The notes under the pieces were generated by a model. The model searched no databases. It was not told where the DNA came from and was given only the letters and a program-made list of their open reading frames with translations. Below are positions 53,013-63,412 of a stretch of DNA of 64,000 nt, one piece after another. A program made the position numbers and the translations under genes. Source of the stretch: Methylobacterium goesingense (lineage in GTDB: Bacteria > Pseudomonadota > Alphaproteobacteria > Rhizobiales > Beijerinckiaceae); the NCBI RefSeq assembly GCF_022179225.1, contig NZ_BPQL01000080.1, forward strand, positions 1-64,000, read 5' to 3'. Every line of letters begins with the position of its first letter. The stretch's first letter is position 1.

Positions 53013-53675
53013 CAGCGTCGGCTCGGAACCCGACCCGCGCACCAACTCCATTTCGGTCACCGCGATCAAGACCTCGGCCCGCGTCTTGAGATCGGGAGCC
53101 TCCAGCATGGCCTGCTTCTCGCGGGCACCGAACGGGCTCATCATGCACAGCGCATTCACCAGCGCCTCGTTGGGAGCCTCCTCGATGCCGGCCCAGTCGA
53201 CCTTGAGGTCGTTGACCTCGACGAAGTCGCGCAGAGCCTTCAGCACCCCTTCGCGGTCCACCGCCTCCTCGCCGGCCCGCGCCTCGAAATCCGTGGCGAA
53301 GTCGTCGTAGGAAACCTGGCAGCGGCGGTAGCGGGTGGTGGTGGCGAGCTCGCTCTCAACCCGGAACCGCGCGATGCCGGTCAGGGAAATGAGGTAGCGC
53401 CCGTCCCCGGTCTCGGCGAACTGGGTGATCCGGCCGGCGCAGCCGACGCGGAAGAGTTTCGGCGTCATCGGCGACGAGCCCGCCTCCACGTCCGGCTGGA
53501 TCATGCCGATGATCCGGTCACTCCGCAGGGCGTCGTCGATCATGGCGAGGTAGCGCGGCTCGAAGATGTTCAACGGCATCTGTCCGCGCGGCAGGAGCAG
53601 CGCACCGGGCAGCGGGAACACCGGAATCACTCCGGGGCAATCGGCCGGTCCCTTGTAGCCCGCATGCGTGCTCAT
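53007..53675 (-). CDS. LON N-terminal-domain protein
   Basis: The 222-residue protein has only the substrate-binding (PUA-like) domain of Lon protease, no ATPase or protease. Segments: [49 protein letters not shown] and [20 protein letters not shown], then [20 protein letters not shown]. Such stand-alone LON-domain proteins are widespread and may act as adaptors. It lies between CnoX and Trm112-like genes on one strand. ATG 53675 was chosen ([15 protein letters not shown]). Confidence 0.92.
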   Translation of the reverse strand: MSTHAGYKGPADCPGVIPVFPLPGALLLPRGQMPLNIFEPRYLAMIDDALRSDRIIGMIQPDVEAGSSPMTPKLFRVGCAGRITQFAETGDGRYLISLTGIARFRVESELATTTRYRRCQVSYDDFATDFEARAGEEAVDREGVLKALRDFVEVNDLKVDWAGIEEAPNEALVNALCMMSPFGAREKQAMLEAPDLKTRAEVLIAVTEMELVRGSGSEPTLQ

Positions 53676-53703
53676 CGTGTTCCCCTGCGGTTCGTTCGCG
53701 GCC

Positions 53704-54597
53704 TCACGCAAAGACCAGGGTGGAGAGGCGTCGCCGCCCACGGATCGAGGCCTTGTCCATCAGGCCCCAGGCCTCGAAGAAGGTGAGGAGCTGCTTGCGC
53801 GCAGCGCCCTCGTTCCAGGTCCGATCCCGGCGCTCGATCTCGATCAGCTGGTCCACCGCCTCGTCGCGCATGTTGCGGCCGTTGAGGCCGAGCGCGAGGT
53901 CGAAGCGGGCCTGGAAGTCGTTCGGGTCGGCCTCGATCCGGGTCTGGAAGGCGCCGAGGTCGCCGAGCGCCGCCGCCTGCTCCGCGAGCTCGATCGCGGC
54001 GCGCACGCTGGCGAGCCCGGCATGGGAGGCCTTGTCGGCGGGGGCCATGGCCACGAGCTGCTTGGCGTTCTCGATGTCCCCGAGGTCGAGCTGGATCTTG
54101 GCGAGCGCCGCGATCGCGTCGACGTTCTCGGGCTCCTCGGAGAGCACGGCGGCGTAGAGTTGCGCGGCTTGCGCGACGTCGCCGGTCCCGAGAAGTGCCT
54201 CGGCCTCGGACATGGCCGCCTCGATCGGCGTCGGGCCAGCGGGACCGGCGAGGCGCGCGATGAATTCCTTGATCTGGGCCTCGGGCACCGCGCCCATGAA
54301 GCCGTCCACCGGCTGGCCCTTGTCGAAGGCGATCACGGCCGGGATCGACTGGATGCCGAGCTGACCGGCGATGGAGGGATGCTCGTCGATATTCATCTTG
54401 ACGAGCTTCACCTGGCCGGCGCTGCCCGCGACCACCTTCTCCAACACGGGGGCGAGCTGCTTGCACGGGCCGCACCAGGGCGCCCAGAAATCGACGAGCA
54501 CGGGCTGCTGCATCGACTCGGCGATGACGTCCTGGCGGAAGCTCGCCGTGGTCACGTCCTTGATGGTCTCGCCCGGCATCGGCGCATCGTTCAGCAT
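53704..54597 (-). CDS. cnoX: Thioredoxin-TPR chaperedoxin CnoX (YbbN)
   Basis: CnoX protects proteins from chlorine stress and passes them to GroEL. The 297-residue protein has an N-terminal thioredoxin domain with WCGPC (Cys42, Cys45) in VDFWAPWCGPCKQLAPVLEK, the cis-proline IQSIPAVIAFDKGQPV, and C-terminal TPR-like helices (SEAEALLGTGDVAQAAQLYA; NVDAIAALAKIQLDLGDIEN). With WCGPC it should be redox-active, unlike E. coli CnoX, which has lost one cysteine. The next gene downstream is the LON-domain protein, 28 bases away. Confidence 0.92.
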   Translation of the reverse strand: MLNDAPMPGETIKDVTTASFRQDVIAESMQQPVLVDFWAPWCGPCKQLAPVLEKVVAGSAGQVKLVKMNIDEHPSIAGQLGIQSIPAVIAFDKGQPVDGFMGAVPEAQIKEFIARLAGPAGPTPIEAAMSEAEALLGTGDVAQAAQLYAAVLSEEPENVDAIAALAKIQLDLGDIENAKQLVAMAPADKASHAGLASVRAAIELAEQAAALGDLGAFQTRIEADPNDFQARFDLALGLNGRNMRDEAVDQLIEIERRDRTWNEGAARKQLLTFFEAWGLMDKASIRGRRRLSTLVFA

Positions 54598-54775
54598 AAC
54601 GTCCTCAAGGCCTTCGTTTGGATCCGTCGGAGGGTCCGGTCTGTCCGTCCGTCCCGTCCTGCGTCAAGAGATGGGAACTCCGTGCGCTCGGACCAGAGCG
54701 GACGTCCACACGCAATCGCCTCGATCACCCGCGTTCTGCCCTTTGGGCGGCCGACGCCGTCGATGCGAGACGGCC

Positions 54776-55282
54776 CTAGCGGGCCGGTGCGGTCCCACCG
54801 GCCTCGGTGCCCGGTGTCTTGGAACCGGGCGTTTTGGCATCGGTCACGAAGGTGCCCTGGTAGGTTCCCTTGGCGGCGTTCGCCTCACAGGTGATCGCGG
54901 TCTTGCCCGGCTCCGGCGTGCTGAAGGCGCAGGCGCCGACGGCGACCAGGGGGCCCTGAACCACGCCGTCCTTCGTGGTCTCGCTCGGGATCACGAGGTT
55001 GATGGGCTGGAGCGGGTCGGTCTCCTCGGTGCGCTCCTGCTGGGCGCCGTTGCCGCTGAAGCTCAGGGCGCGCCCTTCGGCGGCGAAGTCGAAGCTCGTG
55101 CGGTTGCGCGAGACCGTGTTCATCAGCGTGTTCTTGCAGGAGGCGGTCACGTCCTTGCCGGCGATCACGAGCTTCTCGCAGCGGCCCTCCAGCTTCACGG
55201 CGGTCTGGGCCGATACGGATGTGGCCGCGAGCGCGGGCAGGGTCGCGAGGAGGAGAAGGCGGGCGGTCGGGAGCAGCGTCAT
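54776..55282 (-). CDS. Hypothetical exported protein
   Basis: The 168-residue product has a signal peptide (LLPTARLLLLATLPALAATS, cleavage after VSA) and a mature beta-rich domain: VKLEGRCEKLVIAGKDVTAS, NTVSRNRTSFDFAAEGRALS, INLVIPSETTKDGVVQG, and CAFSTPEPGKTAITCEANAA. Four cysteines probably pair. A Pro/Gly/Thr-rich tail follows. I recognise no family. ATG 55282 starts the leader directly. Confidence 0.8.
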   Translation of the reverse strand: MTLLPTARLLLLATLPALAATSVSAQTAVKLEGRCEKLVIAGKDVTASCKNTLMNTVSRNRTSFDFAAEGRALSFSGNGAQQERTEETDPLQPINLVIPSETTKDGVVQGPLVAVGACAFSTPEPGKTAITCEANAAKGTYQGTFVTDAKTPGSKTPGTEAGGTAPAR

Positions 55283-55332
55283 GGTTCCGATGTAAGGCTG
55301 GGCGCCGATCTGTCGAGGGGCCGGCTCCCGGC

Positions 55333-56325
55333 TCAAGCCGGAAAGCGGGCTGCGCGGTCGTTCGGCGCCGCGAAGTCGAGGGCGGGCCCAAGCGGCACGA
55401 TGCCGGTCGGGTTGATGGTCGGATGACTCTCGTAATAGTGCCGCTTGATGTGGGTGAGGTTCACCGTCCCGGCGACCCCCGGCAGGGCATAAAGGTCGCG
55501 CAGGTAGTTGGACAGGTTGGGATAATCGGCGATGCGCTGCCGGTTGCACTTGAAGTGCCCGACATAGACGGCGTCGAACCGCACCAGAGTGGTGAACAAG
55601 CGGATGTCCGCCTCCGTCAGCCGGTCGCCGCAGAGGTAGCGCGCCGCGTCGAGGCGGGCCTCCAGGGCGTCGAGTTCGGCGAACAACGCGGTGAAGGCCT
55701 CTGCGTAGGCGTCCTGCCCGGTGGCGAAGCCCGCCTTGTAGACCCCGTTGTTGACGGCGTCGTAGACCCGGGCGTTGACCGCGTCGATCTCGCCCGCGAG
55801 GTCGGCCGGGTAGAGGTCGGGCGCGTAGAGGTCGGATTCCCCGGTCCCGAAAGCGCCGTTCAGCATGCGGACGATCTCGGCCGACTCGTTCGACACGATG
55901 ACGCCGCGCCGCTTGTCCCATAGCACCGGCACGGTGACGCGGCCGGTAAAGCCGGGATCGTTCTTCAGGTAGACCTCGTACAGGCGGGTGGCGCCGTTGA
56001 CGGTGTCGGGCGTGGCGCCGGGCGAATCGCCGAACACCCAGCCCTCCGCCCCCATATGCGGATCGACCACCGAGACCGAGATCGCCTCCTCCAAGCCCTT
56101 GAGGGCCCGCACGATCAGGGTGCGGTGGGCCCACGGGCAGGCGAGCGAGACGTAGAGGTGGTAGCGCCCGGCCTCGGCCGGGAACCCGCCCTCCCCGCTC
56201 GGACCGGGGGAGCCGTCGGCGGTGATCCAGTTCCGGAACTTGGCGTCGGTGCGCCGGAAGCGGCCGCCACTCGCCTTGGTGTCGTACCAGCTGTCCTGCC
56301 AGGCTCCGTCGACGAGCAGTCCCAT
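55333..56325 (-). CDS. Glutathionyl-hydroquinone reductase (Xi-class GST)
   Basis: Removes glutathione from glutathionyl-hydroquinones using GSH. The 330-residue protein starts with the family's W-x-D-x-W motif (WQDSWYDTKASGGRFRRTD) and has the catalytic YVSLACPWAHRTLIVRALKG (Cys63). SVVDPHMGAEGWVFGD and the C-terminal LCGDRLTEADIRLFTTLVRF and VGHFKCNRQRIADYPNLSNY also fit. Length and motifs are those of YqjG-type enzymes, not of classic GSTs. Confidence 0.93.
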   Translation of the reverse strand: MGLLVDGAWQDSWYDTKASGGRFRRTDAKFRNWITADGSPGPSGEGGFPAEAGRYHLYVSLACPWAHRTLIVRALKGLEEAISVSVVDPHMGAEGWVFGDSPGATPDTVNGATRLYEVYLKNDPGFTGRVTVPVLWDKRRGVIVSNESAEIVRMLNGAFGTGESDLYAPDLYPADLAGEIDAVNARVYDAVNNGVYKAGFATGQDAYAEAFTALFAELDALEARLDAARYLCGDRLTEADIRLFTTLVRFDAVYVGHFKCNRQRIADYPNLSNYLRDLYALPGVAGTVNLTHIKRHYYESHPTINPTGIVPLGPALDFAAPNDRAARFPA

Positions 56326-56401
56326 GTCCGATGTTCCCCGTCCGATCCCGGCGCCGGGCCGCCCCGGTCGTCCCAGCCCCGTTCAGGGTCAAGATGGGCG
56401 C

Positions 56402-57373
56402 TCAACCCTGCGCGGCCACCCCCTCGGCCATGGCCGGCGCGGCGACCGGCGCCGGCGCGGCTTCGGCGAGGCGCTCGCCCTTCTGGTAGGACGCGATGTC
56501 GAAGGTGTCGTCGGGCAGCCGGACGAGAAAGCGCTCGGCGATCTCGAACAGCAGCAGGTCCGGCTTCACGGCGGCGACGTAGCCCCAGTCGATGCTGGAG
56601 GACCAGATGAAGTGCACCTCGCGGAAGGTCTCGGCGACCAGGCCGCTGAGCATGATCGGCGCGAAATGCGCGTAGGAATCCCCGAACAGCACGACGGTGC
56701 GGGGATCGGCCTGCGGGGATTCGTTCCGGAAGCGCACATGGGCGCCGATATGGAGGTCGGGGGCCCGGCCGGCGTCCTCGTAGGCCTCCACGAGGGGGCT
56801 CGCGTAGACGCGGCGGGCCAGGATATCGATCACGCCCTGGCTCGTGGTCTCGACCGGTGCCTCCGGAATCTTCGAGCCGAGGTCCCGCACGGAGGTGATC
56901 TCGTAGCGCTCGCGCGCGTCGAGGCCGGCGGGGGGAACGGCCCCGCAGGCCCGCATCAGGACCCGGTAGGCAAGCAGGCAGCCGTCGTAGCTCCAGTGCG
57001 TATCGGTGCGGTGGTAGAGCGGAACGGGGCCGTTGCGCGCCGCCCGCAGCGGGGCCAGCAGATCGACGAAGGCCGGATGGTTGATGAGCCGCCGGGCGAG
57101 CGCCCGGGCGGGCGAGCGCCGGGGATCGTAGGCGAGATCGCCGGCGCGGTCGTCGTAGACCGAGAGCTTCTCCGGCACGATGACGTGCAGGTAGCGGATG
57201 CCGAGGGCCTGGGCACGGGTGGCGCGCGTCCCGATCAGCCGGCGCCAGCCGCGCAGCAGCCACCAGCGGGTGAAGCTCACGCGGTACTGGTCGAGGACGC
57301 CGTTGGTACCCCCGATCAGGAAGAGCCAGCCGTCCCGGCCCACATGCACGAAGTCCAGGTGTTTGCGTCGCAT
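56402..57373 (-). CDS. AlgX/AlgJ-like SGNH hydrolase-fold protein
   Basis: The 323-residue protein has the AlgX/AlgJ acetyltransferase-like fold seen in exopolysaccharide O-acetylation. Segments: HVGRDGWLFLIGGTNGVLDQ at the start, RYLHVIVPEKLSVYDDRAG, the catalytic Asp-His motif YHRTDTHWSYDGCLLAYRVL, and the nucleophile GDSYAHF in VVLFGDSYAHFAPIMLSGLV. There is no signal peptide or membrane anchor, which is odd because AlgX/AlgJ act in the periplasm. No alginate or polysaccharide genes are nearby. A Pro/Ala-rich tail ends the protein. Confidence 0.8.
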   Translation of the reverse strand: MRRKHLDFVHVGRDGWLFLIGGTNGVLDQYRVSFTRWWLLRGWRRLIGTRATRAQALGIRYLHVIVPEKLSVYDDRAGDLAYDPRRSPARALARRLINHPAFVDLLAPLRAARNGPVPLYHRTDTHWSYDGCLLAYRVLMRACGAVPPAGLDARERYEITSVRDLGSKIPEAPVETTSQGVIDILARRVYASPLVEAYEDAGRAPDLHIGAHVRFRNESPQADPRTVVLFGDSYAHFAPIMLSGLVAETFREVHFIWSSSIDWGYVAAVKPDLLLFEIAERFLVRLPDDTFDIASYQKGERLAEAAPAPVAAPAMAEGVAAQG

Positions 57374-57471
57374 GGGCGCTCTCTAGCGGCCCGACGGGAC
57401 CCTGAACAGGCCGCGTGCCCGGACATACCGAAGCCTGGATCGGGCGGCGCCGCGCGCCATCTCCCCACGGC

Positions 57472-58002
57472 ATGACACAGCCGACCCCCACCCCCGATCC
57501 GCTGATCCTGACCCTCGCGATGGACCCGGAGACGTTCGCCCGCTTCGACGGGCTGCGTCGCCGGCACTTTCCGAAGGCCCTCAACCACATCCCGGCGCAC
57601 GCCACCCTGTTCCACCACCTGCCGGGCCCATGCGAGCCCGGCATCGTCGAGACCCTCGCGGCCCTGTCGCGGGCCCAGGCACCCCCCGAGGTGGCGGTGA
57701 CGGGCCTGCGCTTCACCGGGCGCGGGGTCGCCTACGTCCTGGCCTCGGAGGCGCTGACCACCTTCCGGGCGCGCCTCGTCGAACAGTTCGAGCCCTTGGA
57801 GGAGGGCCTGACCGCCCAGGACCGCCAGGGCTGGCGCCCGCACGTCACGGTCCAGAACAAGGTCGATCCCGCCACGGCCCGCGCGCTGCACGCCGAGCTC
57901 GAGGCGGATTTCGCGCCTTTCCGCTTCACCGCGCCGGGCCTGCTGCTCTGGCGCTACCTCGGGGGGCCTTGGGAGCGCCGGGCCACGTTCACGTTCGGAT
58001 GA
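57472..58002 (+). CDS. 2'-5' RNA ligase superfamily protein
   Basis: The 176-residue product has the two HxT/HxS-type motifs of the 2H phosphoesterase fold: HIPAHATLFHHLPG and WRPHVTVQNKVDPATARA. Family members hydrolyse or ligate 2',5' or cyclic phosphates in RNA. The start MTQPTPTPDPLILTLAMDPE at ATG 57472 gives the normal length; the upstream in-frame extension is not conserved. Divergent from the AlgX-like gene. Confidence 0.85.
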   Translation: MTQPTPTPDPLILTLAMDPETFARFDGLRRRHFPKALNHIPAHATLFHHLPGPCEPGIVETLAALSRAQAPPEVAVTGLRFTGRGVAYVLASEALTTFRARLVEQFEPLEEGLTAQDRQGWRPHVTVQNKVDPATARALHAELEADFAPFRFTAPGLLLWRYLGGPWERRATFTFG

Positions 58003-58076
58003 TGGATTTGCGAGGCCAGCGGGGTTGCGACGGTGCGCCCGCACGCTAAGGACGATCCGATGAAAGCCTTGTCCGC

Positions 58077-58865
58077 ATGAAAGCCCTGCCCTCCGCCTAC
58101 CGCAACAACCCGCTCGTGACCCGGGTGAACGCCCTGCGTCTGGCGCTGCGTCTCAACGAGGTCGGCCCCGTCATCGCGCTCCTGGCGGTGAGCCTGCTCG
58201 GCTACGGCTTCTTCGCCCTGGCCAACGAGGTCGGCGAGGGCTCCACCGCGGCGCTGGACCGCAAGGTCCTGCTGGCCTTGCGCAACCCGGCCGACATTTC
58301 CGATCCGATCGGGCCGCGCTGGCTTGAGGAGACCATGCGCGACATCACCGGGCTCGGCAGCGTCTTCACCATCGTATTCGTGACGGCGGCGGCCTGCGCC
58401 TACCTGGCGATGACCCGGCGGCGGCGCATCGCCGTGTTCGTGATCGCGGCGATCGGCGGCGGCGAGATCGCCTCCACGGTCCTGAAGCTCTTCTACCACC
58501 GGCCCCGCCCGGACCTCGTGCCCCACGGCATGGAGGTGTTCACCGCGAGCTTCCCCAGCGGCCACGCCATGATGTCGGCCATCGCCTACCTGACGCTGGC
58601 CAGCCTGATCGCCCGCGTCGACCGGCAGCGCGGGGTGAAGATCCTCGTCCTCACCATCGGCGTGTCGATGACCCTGCTCGTCGGCATCAGCCGGATCTAT
58701 CTCGGGGTGCACTGGCCGAGCGACGTGGTGGCGGGCTGGTGCGTGGGGGCCGCCTGGGCGGCCCTGTGCTGGTTCGTGGCCCTGGTCCTGCAGCAGCGGG
58801 GCGAGGTGGAGGCGCCGAGTTCCTCGGCCTCGCGGGACGCGCGGAACGAGAACGAGGCGGCCTGA
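58077..58865 (+). CDS. PAP2-family membrane phosphatase
   Basis: Integral-membrane lipid phosphatase. The 262-residue protein has about five to six helices and all three PAP2 motifs: KLFYHRPRPD, ASFPSGHAMMSA and SRIYLGVHWPSDVVAGW, with the His nucleophile in the third. It likely dephosphorylates phosphatidic acid or undecaprenyl pyrophosphate. The start is duplicated: ATGAAAGCCTTGTCC at 58060 precedes ATGAAAGCCCTGCCC at 58077, out of frame; ATG 58077 opens the conserved protein. Confidence 0.9.
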   Translation: MKALPSAYRNNPLVTRVNALRLALRLNEVGPVIALLAVSLLGYGFFALANEVGEGSTAALDRKVLLALRNPADISDPIGPRWLEETMRDITGLGSVFTIVFVTAAACAYLAMTRRRRIAVFVIAAIGGGEIASTVLKLFYHRPRPDLVPHGMEVFTASFPSGHAMMSAIAYLTLASLIARVDRQRGVKILVLTIGVSMTLLVGISRIYLGVHWPSDVVAGWCVGAAWAALCWFVALVLQQRGEVEAPSSSASRDARNENEAA

Positions 58866-58873
58866 CGCGCCCC

Positions 58874-58899
58874 GGAACCGCGTTTCTCGCCGTGACGTT
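58874..58899 (+). promoter_or_regulatory. Candidate EcfG (general stress response) promoter
   Basis: GGAAC (58874-58878) and CGTT (58896-58899) are separated by 17 bases, an exact match to the alphaproteobacterial EcfG consensus GGAAC-N16/17-CGTT. It lies 69 bases upstream of the GFOR-like gene, after the PAP2 stop. Other GGAAC occurrences checked near gene starts in the window lack a correctly spaced CGTT. Confidence 0.6.
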
Positions 58900-58968
58900 C
58901 CCGACAGGACAAGTCGGTGCGCGCAGCGCCCGGCCTTCCTGATCCCGCCGGAACCCACAGCGAGCTTC

Positions 58969-60279
<1,311 letters not shown>

Positions 60280-60369
60280 TCCGCTTCCGGGGGGTTGCCT
60301 GAGCGTCATGAGAACCCGCTAGACTGCGCCCGGCGCGGCACGGGACCCGCCGCCTGGACCGCGAGACGC

Positions 60370-61899
60370 TTGCCCCAGCTTCGACACGCCCTTTTCGCGC
60401 GACGGCCGCTCGCGGTCGCCGGTGGGGTCCTCCTCGCGATCGGGCTTCTGTCCGGCATCGTCCTGGCCGAGACGCCGGCCGAAACCGCCGCGCGCCTCGC
60501 CGCGGAAGGTCGCGCCATCGGCTCCCCCCGGGGCGCGGGCGGCGATCCCCAGACCTCGGTCGCCCAGTCCGTGACCTCGTCGCGGCCCTCCGCCAATCTC
60601 GACACCTCGATCGAGGACCAGCTCGGTCCCTACGGCGACCCCTTCGGCTTCCGGGCCTTCCTGAAGGCGCGCGGCGTCACCTACAGCCTGACCTATATCG
60701 GCGAGAGCCTCGGCAACGTCTCCGGGGGCTTTCGCCAGCGCGGCATCTACGAGGGCCTGCTCGACCTCGAGATCGACGTGGACCTCGGGCCGCTGCTCGG
60801 CTGGAACGGGGCCGCCCTTCACACCAACCTGTTCCAGATCCACGGCGCCGGCCTCTCGCCCGGCGCGGTGGGCAACCTCATCACGATCAGCGGCATCGAG
60901 GCGCTGCCGTCGTCGCGCGTCTACGAATTATGGTTCGAGCAGAAGTTCTTCGGCGACCGGTTCGGCCTGAAGTTCGGGCAGATCGCCGCCGACACCGAGT
61001 TCGCCGTGACCCAGACCGGAACGGTGTTCGTGAACTCCACCTTCGGCTGGCCCAACAACATGGCGGTGGTGATCCCGAGCGGCGGCCCGATCTACCCGCT
61101 CGCGGTGCCGGGGGTGCGGGCGAAGATCGTGCCCAACGCCAACCTGTCCTTCCAGGTCGGCCTGTTCGACGGCGACCCGGCCGGGCCGGTGCGCGGCGGC
61201 GCCGACCCCGACCCGCAGCGCCGCAACCGCACGGGGACCAACTTTCGCACGAGCGACCCGGTCCTGGTGATCGCGGAGGCCTCCTACGCCTACAACATCG
61301 AACCCGGCAGCACCGGCGAGGCCGGAACGGTGACGCTGGGCGGCTGGTATCATTTCGGACGCTTCGACAGCCTGCGCTTCGATGGCGCCGGCACGTCGCT
61401 GGCCGCGCCCTCGAGCACCGGCATCGCCCGCCGCTTCCGGGGACAGGCCGGCCTCTACGGCCTCATCGACCAGACCGTCTACCGCGAGCCCGACGACCCC
61501 AACGACGGCGCCAGCGTGTTCCTGCGCGTCTCCGGATCGCCCTCGGACCGCAGCCTCGTGGATGTCTACGCGGATGTCGGCATCGCCTATAAGGGCCTGC
61601 TGCCCGGCCGCTCCGACGACACCGTGGGCCTCGCCTTCGGCTATGCGCGGATCTCCCCCCAGGCGCGCGGCCTCGACACCGACACGATCCTGGCGACCGG
61701 CCTCACCATGCCGAGGCGCAGCAGCGAGGCGGTGCTGGAGGCGACCTACCAGGCCGTGCTCGGCCCCGGCGTCACGCTCCAGCCGGACTTCCAGTACGTC
61801 TTCCGCCCCGGGGGCGGCATCCCGAACCCGCGCGACGCCGGCGGCGCCCGCATCCGCAACGCGGCCGTGTTCGGGCTGCGGGGGACGATCCGGTACTGA
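60370..61899 (+). CDS. oprB: OprB-family carbohydrate porin
   Basis: Outer-membrane carbohydrate-selective channel. The 509-residue product from TTG 60370 (MPQLRHALFARRPLAVAGG) has a leader, then ANLDTSIEDQLGPYGDPFGF, GVTYSLTYIGESLGNVSGG, YEGLLDLEIDVDLGPLLGWN and a series of amphipathic beta strands ending in FGLRGTIRY with a C-terminal aromatic. All fit OprB. An in-frame TTG at 60295 is an alternative start but lengthens the leader unusually. It likely shares the GFOR-like gene's transcript (90-base gap). Confidence 0.88.
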   Translation: MPQLRHALFARRPLAVAGGVLLAIGLLSGIVLAETPAETAARLAAEGRAIGSPRGAGGDPQTSVAQSVTSSRPSANLDTSIEDQLGPYGDPFGFRAFLKARGVTYSLTYIGESLGNVSGGFRQRGIYEGLLDLEIDVDLGPLLGWNGAALHTNLFQIHGAGLSPGAVGNLITISGIEALPSSRVYELWFEQKFFGDRFGLKFGQIAADTEFAVTQTGTVFVNSTFGWPNNMAVVIPSGGPIYPLAVPGVRAKIVPNANLSFQVGLFDGDPAGPVRGGADPDPQRRNRTGTNFRTSDPVLVIAEASYAYNIEPGSTGEAGTVTLGGWYHFGRFDSLRFDGAGTSLAAPSSTGIARRFRGQAGLYGLIDQTVYREPDDPNDGASVFLRVSGSPSDRSLVDVYADVGIAYKGLLPGRSDDTVGLAFGYARISPQARGLDTDTILATGLTMPRRSSEAVLEATYQAVLGPGVTLQPDFQYVFRPGGGIPNPRDAGGARIRNAAVFGLRGTIRY

Positions 61900-61902
61900 G
61901 CG

Positions 61903-63333
61903 CTATTCCGCCGCCGGTGCGTGCAGGGACAGGAGACGGGCCGTGCGGGCATGGTCCACGGCGCGGCCGCCCTCCGCGCCCGCATCGCCGAGGGTGCGGC
62001 GTTCGTCGTTGATCGCGGCATGGACCGCGTCGATGGCCAGGATGAGGGCGCTCACCGTGCGGTTGTCGATGTTGCGCTCGCGGGCATGCTGGACGACGTC
62101 GGCCACTAGGTCGTCGGTCTCGCGCACGAGGCCGTCGAGGTCGGCCTTGCAGGTCGAGCCCCGGACCTCGCGCAGGATGTCGAGGAGCCGGTCGAGGACG
62201 ATGTCGATGCGCTCGCGGCGCTTGCGGGCGAGGCGCTGGGCCAGCCAGGCGACGCCCGAGCCCACGGTGCCGCCGAAGAAGGCCAGCAGATAGATGTAAT
62301 CCTCGTAGCGCTCGAACATCGTCTGCTGTTCGCGCTCGAAGTAATCCACCGCGCCGGGGTGGTTGGGCAGGCGGGCGCTGGTGGCGGCCACCGTCGAGTC
62401 GAAGTCAGGCGCCTTCATCAGGTTGGCGATGGGGGCGATGGGCGCCAGCTTGGAGCGCCACTCGAACAGGTGCTGCGTCACGGAGGCGACGGTGAAGCGG
62501 CTGACGCTGCCGCGCGCCATCAGCCGGTAGGAGGCGCCCACCGTCTTGACGTCCTCTTCCGGGCGCTTCGGGCGGCCACCGAAGGTGCCGGCGGGGATCG
62601 TTACGGATTGCAGTTCGGGCATCCGCTGGATGATGGCCTCGCCGTCGGCCACCGAGACGAAGTTGATCTTCTTGTCGGCGGAGGCCGCCTCGACGGCCCG
62701 AACCGTCGAGATCGCGGCCTTCGAGGCGGGCGCCGCGATCACCGCAACGGCGTCGACGCGGCCCTCCGCCAGCGCACTCGTCACCTCGCCGGGCTTCAGG
62801 GGTACCAGGGCGACCCGGGCCGGGCCCAGCGCCGTCTCAGGCCCGGTCTCGCCGACGGGGCGCGACACGAAGTCGTAGAAGCCGAGCAGGTTGGTCAGGA
62901 ATGGCATGTCGGCGGCGTGCCGCTCCACCACACCGAGGCGCTTGCGTCCCAGATCCGGGAAGCTCTCGATGCCGGCGGCCTCGGGGGCCGCGATCAGCAG
63001 GGCTTCGTCGTGCAGGATGGCGAGCGTCAGCCCGTTCTCCGGCAGCAGCACGTCGGGCCGCACCACCGCGAGGTCGGCCTTGTTGCGCTGCAGGGCCTCG
63101 GCGCTGTCGCGCACGTCATCGTAGAAATTCAGCTTGAGGCGCACGTCCTCGTGCCCCCGGGCCAGCGCCTGCGCGTAGGTCTGGAGCAGCGTCGCCTCGG
63201 CTCCATCGCGGGGCCCCACCGCCACCGTGAGCGTGGTCGGCCGCGACAGGTAGACCAGCATCCCCGCCACGAGGGCGAAGCCCAGCGCCAGGAGAACGAG
63301 CAACCACTCGCGTCTCACCAGGATTGCCGGCAT
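61903..63333 (-). CDS. TAXI-family TRAP solute-binding-like membrane protein
   Basis: The 476-residue protein begins MPAILVRREWLLVLLALGFA, an uncleaved N-terminal anchor. A TAXI-type ligand-binding domain follows: LTVAVGPRDGAEATLLQTYA, LNFYDDVRDSAEALQRNKAD and LVPLKPGEVTSALAEGRVDA. After residue 350 comes a second membrane helix (YIYLLAFFGGTVGSGVAWLA) and a helical cytoplasmic tail rich in Arg/Asp (RRERIDIVLDRLLDILREVR). No TRAP permease gene is adjacent, so it may sense rather than transport. ATG 63333 was chosen as the start of the helix. Confidence 0.85.
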   Translation of the reverse strand: MPAILVRREWLLVLLALGFALVAGMLVYLSRPTTLTVAVGPRDGAEATLLQTYAQALARGHEDVRLKLNFYDDVRDSAEALQRNKADLAVVRPDVLLPENGLTLAILHDEALLIAAPEAAGIESFPDLGRKRLGVVERHAADMPFLTNLLGFYDFVSRPVGETGPETALGPARVALVPLKPGEVTSALAEGRVDAVAVIAAPASKAAISTVRAVEAASADKKINFVSVADGEAIIQRMPELQSVTIPAGTFGGRPKRPEEDVKTVGASYRLMARGSVSRFTVASVTQHLFEWRSKLAPIAPIANLMKAPDFDSTVAATSARLPNHPGAVDYFEREQQTMFERYEDYIYLLAFFGGTVGSGVAWLAQRLARKRRERIDIVLDRLLDILREVRGSTCKADLDGLVRETDDLVADVVQHARERNIDNRTVSALILAIDAVHAAINDERRTLGDAGAEGGRAVDHARTARLLSLHAPAAE

Positions 63334-63412
63334 GACAGGCCCGAGCCCTTGTCCAGCGTGATCACCATCGCGACAGCCTGCCTCCGAAACCTGTCCGGAC
63401 CATGAAGAACCG

